In this document: positions 61,347-64,000 of the stretch, in pieces
How the letters are laid out: each line of letters begins with the position of its first letter
Numbering within the stretch: position 1 is the first letter of the stretch
Assembly (NCBI GenBank): GCA_021772615.1
Contig: JAJFLQ010000085.1
Span: 1 to 64,000, forward strand
DNA length: 64,000 nt
Direction of reading: 5' to 3'
Source: Verrucomicrobiota bacterium
GTDB taxonomy: Bacteria > Verrucomicrobiota > Lentisphaeria > JABSQK01 > JAJFLO01
The notes under the pieces: generated by a model
What the model saw: only the letters and a program-made list of their open reading frames with translations
The model's database searches: none
Told to the model about the DNA's origin: nothing
Position numbers and translations under genes: made by a program

Positions 61347-63065
61347 TCAGTACGGCACAAGAATATTGTATTGCTGCGCCAGCCGGATGATATCGGGCCG
61401 ATGCGTCTCGGACCGGTCGAGAATATTCTCGCCCAGCAAATGATAGATCTTCTGTGCCGCCCAATTGTATTCCAGATCGCGACCGGCACGGGTCGCCTGG
61501 GCGGTTGTAATTCGGGTGACCAGCTCATCGACACCCCCGCTGCTGTTCCTGCCTTTCACCTGTATGCCGACTTCCTCTGTGCCGGACCGTACTCTTCCGT
61601 AGACGCGCAACGGGTGACCGCGAAACAGGTGTGGCAATTTCTTCGGGAATATCTGTGATTCGTCCACGCCGGTAATCTTGAATGTCACGTCGGCACTGAT
61701 AATATCGGACAGGTTACCGACGTAATTTACAAGCCGCAGGTACGATTTTTCGACGCGTGTGACATTCAGGCTCAGGCCACGATTCTCGAATGACAGAAAG
61801 TCCATGAGGAACAGATTGGTTTCGGTACCGACGCTGAACGAGAATATCGATACATTGGCAACGTTCTCGCGAATAATCCGCCGGATCAATTCGCGATCTT
61901 CAAGTTTATCGCCCGTGGTTGTGCGCCCGTCGCTGATCAGGAATATGATGAAGGGCCTTACCGGTGTCTTCCGTACCCGAGCGACGTACGGCGCCAACCC
62001 CGCATACACATCGGTCTTGCCGTCCGGGCTCAAGTCGTCGATAAACCTATGCGCATCGAGCAGCGTCAATTCATCGGGTTTCACGAACGTCGAGAACAAC
62101 GGTATCGGGCGATCGCGGAACGCGACGATGTTAAAACGGTCTTCCTTGCTTAGAAAGTCCAAAGACAATTTAAGACCATGCGCGAACTGCCGAAATTTAG
62201 CGTAGGTGATGCTTGACGATGCATCGACCAGAAAGAGGATGTCCTTGGGAACCGATGGAATCTGATCGCTGGATGCGCCGGCTGTGATCTCAAGCTGGAA
62301 ATAGTCATCGCCGCCGTCCGGATCGTCGAATAGCTGCAGCGACACATCGAATGCGGCATCCAGCACCGTGGTCGCGGTCGGAGCATCGACTGGAATCACC
62401 GGCGCATCCCGCGGTGTCGCCCGCTGCACCGGGTCGCTTTTCGGCAGATTGGCCATCTCGGTGCGCTGTTTTCCGGCATTCCGCCCCGACCGTGGCGGCT
62501 TCATGCGCATGCCTAATCCCATCTGCTCATCCGCAAATCCGGGATTATCGTTTGGTGTAACGGAGGTAATCGACGGCGAAATACCCGGCTTTAGACGGAC
62601 CCGTCCTTCGGTCGAGATCAATGGCCGTTCGCCCGGTTTCATGGGGGCGGCGTCGGCGCTGTCGACGGCAATGATTTCCGGCGGCGGCGCCGACAGCGGC
62701 TGATTCGGTTCTGCCGCCTGGTCTCGCGGCTTCTCTATGAGATTTCGTCCCAGCCCTTCGATCACCGGTTTCAGCCGAGGTATCGGTGCTGCGGCCAATC
62801 CCTTGTCGTCGAACATCGACTGCAGCATGTTCTCCGGGCTCTTGGGCGCCGGCGGCCTGGTTTTGAGTGGTTCCGGCGGCGTCAGGTCCACGGAATCGTC
62901 AAGATCGATGGTGTTCACTTCAAGCTTGCGGTGTTCCTGGGGATTGGTTTGGTCCATCGAACGTACGTCGACGACCGAAGCGACCCGCCACAGCGAGTAA
63001 TGCAGGCCCAGGGAAATCAAAACCGACAGAAAAACATAAATGAGCTTTTGATTCTGATCGATCAT
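61347..63065 (-). CDS. VWA-domain protein with N-terminal membrane anchor
   Basis: 572 residues. An N-terminal TM helix (LIYVFLSVLISLGLHYSLWR) is followed by a Pro-rich, low-complexity periplasmic-type linker of about 200 residues (LTPPEPLKTRPPAPKSPE). A von Willebrand factor A domain (about 275-440) has the MIDAS DASSS, a Thr in DGKTDVYAGL, and SDGRTTTGD. The remaining C-terminal part resembles the tail of the Ca-activated chloride channel/VWA group. It probably mediates envelope protein contacts. It stops 37 nt upstream of the trpE start on the same strand; I see no functional link to trp. Confidence 0.75.
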   Translation of the reverse strand: MIDQNQKLIYVFLSVLISLGLHYSLWRVASVVDVRSMDQTNPQEHRKLEVNTIDLDDSVDLTPPEPLKTRPPAPKSPENMLQSMFDDKGLAAAPIPRLKPVIEGLGRNLIEKPRDQAAEPNQPLSAPPPEIIAVDSADAAPMKPGERPLISTEGRVRLKPGISPSITSVTPNDNPGFADEQMGLGMRMKPPRSGRNAGKQRTEMANLPKSDPVQRATPRDAPVIPVDAPTATTVLDAAFDVSLQLFDDPDGGDDYFQLEITAGASSDQIPSVPKDILFLVDASSSITYAKFRQFAHGLKLSLDFLSKEDRFNIVAFRDRPIPLFSTFVKPDELTLLDAHRFIDDLSPDGKTDVYAGLAPYVARVRKTPVRPFIIFLISDGRTTTGDKLEDRELIRRIIRENVANVSIFSFSVGTETNLFLMDFLSFENRGLSLNVTRVEKSYLRLVNYVGNLSDIISADVTFKITGVDESQIFPKKLPHLFRGHPLRVYGRVRSGTEEVGIQVKGRNSSGGVDELVTRITTAQATRAGRDLEYNWAAQKIYHLLGENILDRSETHRPDIIRLAQQYNILVPY

Positions 63066-63188
63066 GGTATGTATGATTATTCTTAAATTCGTGATTCAAT
63101 GCAATGCCCCGCTACGACGGCGACACGGGTGGCCGAACAATACGACCGTGCATGAATAATAGAAACTCCTACCGTACTAAAGTTCTCC

Positions 63189-64000
63189 GTGAAGACAACG
63201 ATTAAACGTCAATTCCCGCCGATGTCGCCGGCTGAAACAAAGGCCTACGGCATCGTTGCTGCGCTGCGCCGCAACGGCCACGACGCCTATACGGTCGGTG
63301 GCGCCGTTCGCGACCGCATCATGAACCAGACACCGCACGAGGTCGACGTTACGACGAGCGCCGTGCCCGATGAGGTGCAGCGAATATTTCCTCGTACAGT
63401 AGCCGTGGGTGCTGCTTTCGGTGTCGTAATCGTGATCGACGGCGACATCCAGGTCGAAGTCGCCACCTTTCGGGAGGACGGTGGTTACCAGGACGGACGT
63501 CATCCGGATTCGGTACAGTACTCTACTGCCGAACGTGATGCAGAGCGGCGCGATTTTACCATCAACGCCCTGTTCTACGACCCTGTGAATGCTGAGGTGA
63601 TCGATTTTGTAGACGGTCTCGCGGATATTCGCGAGGGCGTGATTCGGGCGATCGGCGATCCGCACCGGCGTTTTTCCGAGGACTACCTGCGGATGCTGCG
63701 CGCGGTACGATTTTCTGCACGATTCGATTTTCCGATGACGCCGGAAACGCGCGCGGCGATCACTGCTCATGCCGACCGTATCTCACAGGTGAGTGCGGAA
63801 CGGATTTTCGACGAACTCACCAAGATCCTCACCGGACCGAATCCGCATCGCGCGTTCGAGATGCTCGACGAAACCGGCCTGCTGGCAGTTATCCTGCCGG
63901 AAATCCAGGTCATGAAGGGCGTGAAGCAGCCGCCGGCATTCCACCCGGAAGGAGATGTCTGGGAGCATACGTTGCTGCTCCTCAAGCATCTGGATCGTCC
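63189..64000 (+). CDS. CCA tRNA nucleotidyltransferase / poly(A) polymerase family (partial, 3' end outside)
   Basis: The frame is open to the window end (270 codons). YTVGGAVRDRIMNQTPHEVDVTTS is the nucleotidyltransferase GG...DxD signature, followed by VEVATFRED, DAERRDFTINALFYDP, DGLADIREGVIRAIGDPHRRFSEDYLRMLRAVRF (the RRD and EDxxR motifs) and ERIFDELTKILTGPNPHRAFEML. The final visible FHPEGDVWEHTLLLLKHLD suggests an HD domain, as in class II CCA-adding enzymes. The start could be the GTG at 63189 or an ATG at 63222. The gene is divergent from the VWA gene. Confidence 0.93.
   Translation, partial: MKTTIKRQFPPMSPAETKAYGIVAALRRNGHDAYTVGGAVRDRIMNQTPHEVDVTTSAVPDEVQRIFPRTVAVGAAFGVVIVIDGDIQVEVATFREDGGYQDGRHPDSVQYSTAERDAERRDFTINALFYDPVNAEVIDFVDGLADIREGVIRAIGDPHRRFSEDYLRMLRAVRFSARFDFPMTPETRAAITAHADRISQVSAERIFDELTKILTGPNPHRAFEMLDETGLLAVILPEIQVMKGVKQPPAFHPEGDVWEHTLLLLKHLDR

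Overview
The window (about 55% G+C) looks like a chromosomal contig from a Gram-negative bacterium. It carries an RND/TolC efflux set, a sigma54 activator, a trp operon, rpsO, a CCA-encoding tRNA-Met and a tRNA nucleotidyltransferase. Abundant palindromic intergenic repeats, GxxExxY and S23-type four-helix-bundle genes, and a DUF6538 integrase remind me of the PVC superphylum (Kiritimatiellota, Lentisphaerota or Verrucomicrobiota). That placement is an inference, not a proven identification.

Layout. 0.3-9.9 kb: glycan (capsule, O-antigen or exopolysaccharide) locus with glycosyltransferases and SAM methyltransferases; one methyltransferase has two compensating 1-nt frameshifts and one gene survives only as its 5' end. 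10.2-19.2 kb: FMN reductase, a GxxExxY protein between repeat arrays, a ferritin-like (DUF455)/ATP-grasp fusion, fdhD plus a YdeP-type molybdopterin oxidoreductase, and an uncharacterised gene. 19.8-31.1 kb: P1B-type metal ATPase, cold-shock protein, RND operon (NodT/TolC, adaptor, pump) with a strong sigma54-type promoter, and a divergent NtrB/NtrC-like two-component pair. 31.1-51.6 kb: a natural-product island. It has a single-module reducing type I PKS, a tandem-GNAT acyltransferase whose start overlaps the PKS stop, a ProcM-like (CCG-type) LanM lanthionine synthetase, two intact and two relic precursor genes with nitrile-hydratase-like (NHLP) leaders, a JmjC/cupin-like protein, a 2OG-oxygenase-like protein and a P-loop kinase-like protein. 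This island is shuffled by a repeat family, carries a VapBC-type toxin-antitoxin pair, and is interrupted by a group II intron with readable ends. 51.7-56.5 kb: accessory block beside tRNA-Met with VapBC- and HicAB-type modules, a parB broken by one stop codon, and a tyrosine recombinase split by a 582-bp element that has inverted ends, an 8-bp target duplication and a four-helix-bundle gene. 56.7-64 kb: housekeeping genes rpsO, trpD, trpF, trpG, trpE, a VWA protein and the 5' part of a CCA-adding enzyme.

Main hypothesis. The PKS makes a reduced acyl chain, the GNAT protein transfers it to a ribosomal peptide carrying an NHLP leader, and LanM dehydrates or cyclises that peptide. The product would be a polyketide-acylated lanthipeptide, related in logic to goadvionin, lipolanthines and selidamides. 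The four precursor copies share a 10-residue core ending in Lys-Asn-Thr. One copy has lost that stop codon and another is frameshifted inside the core.
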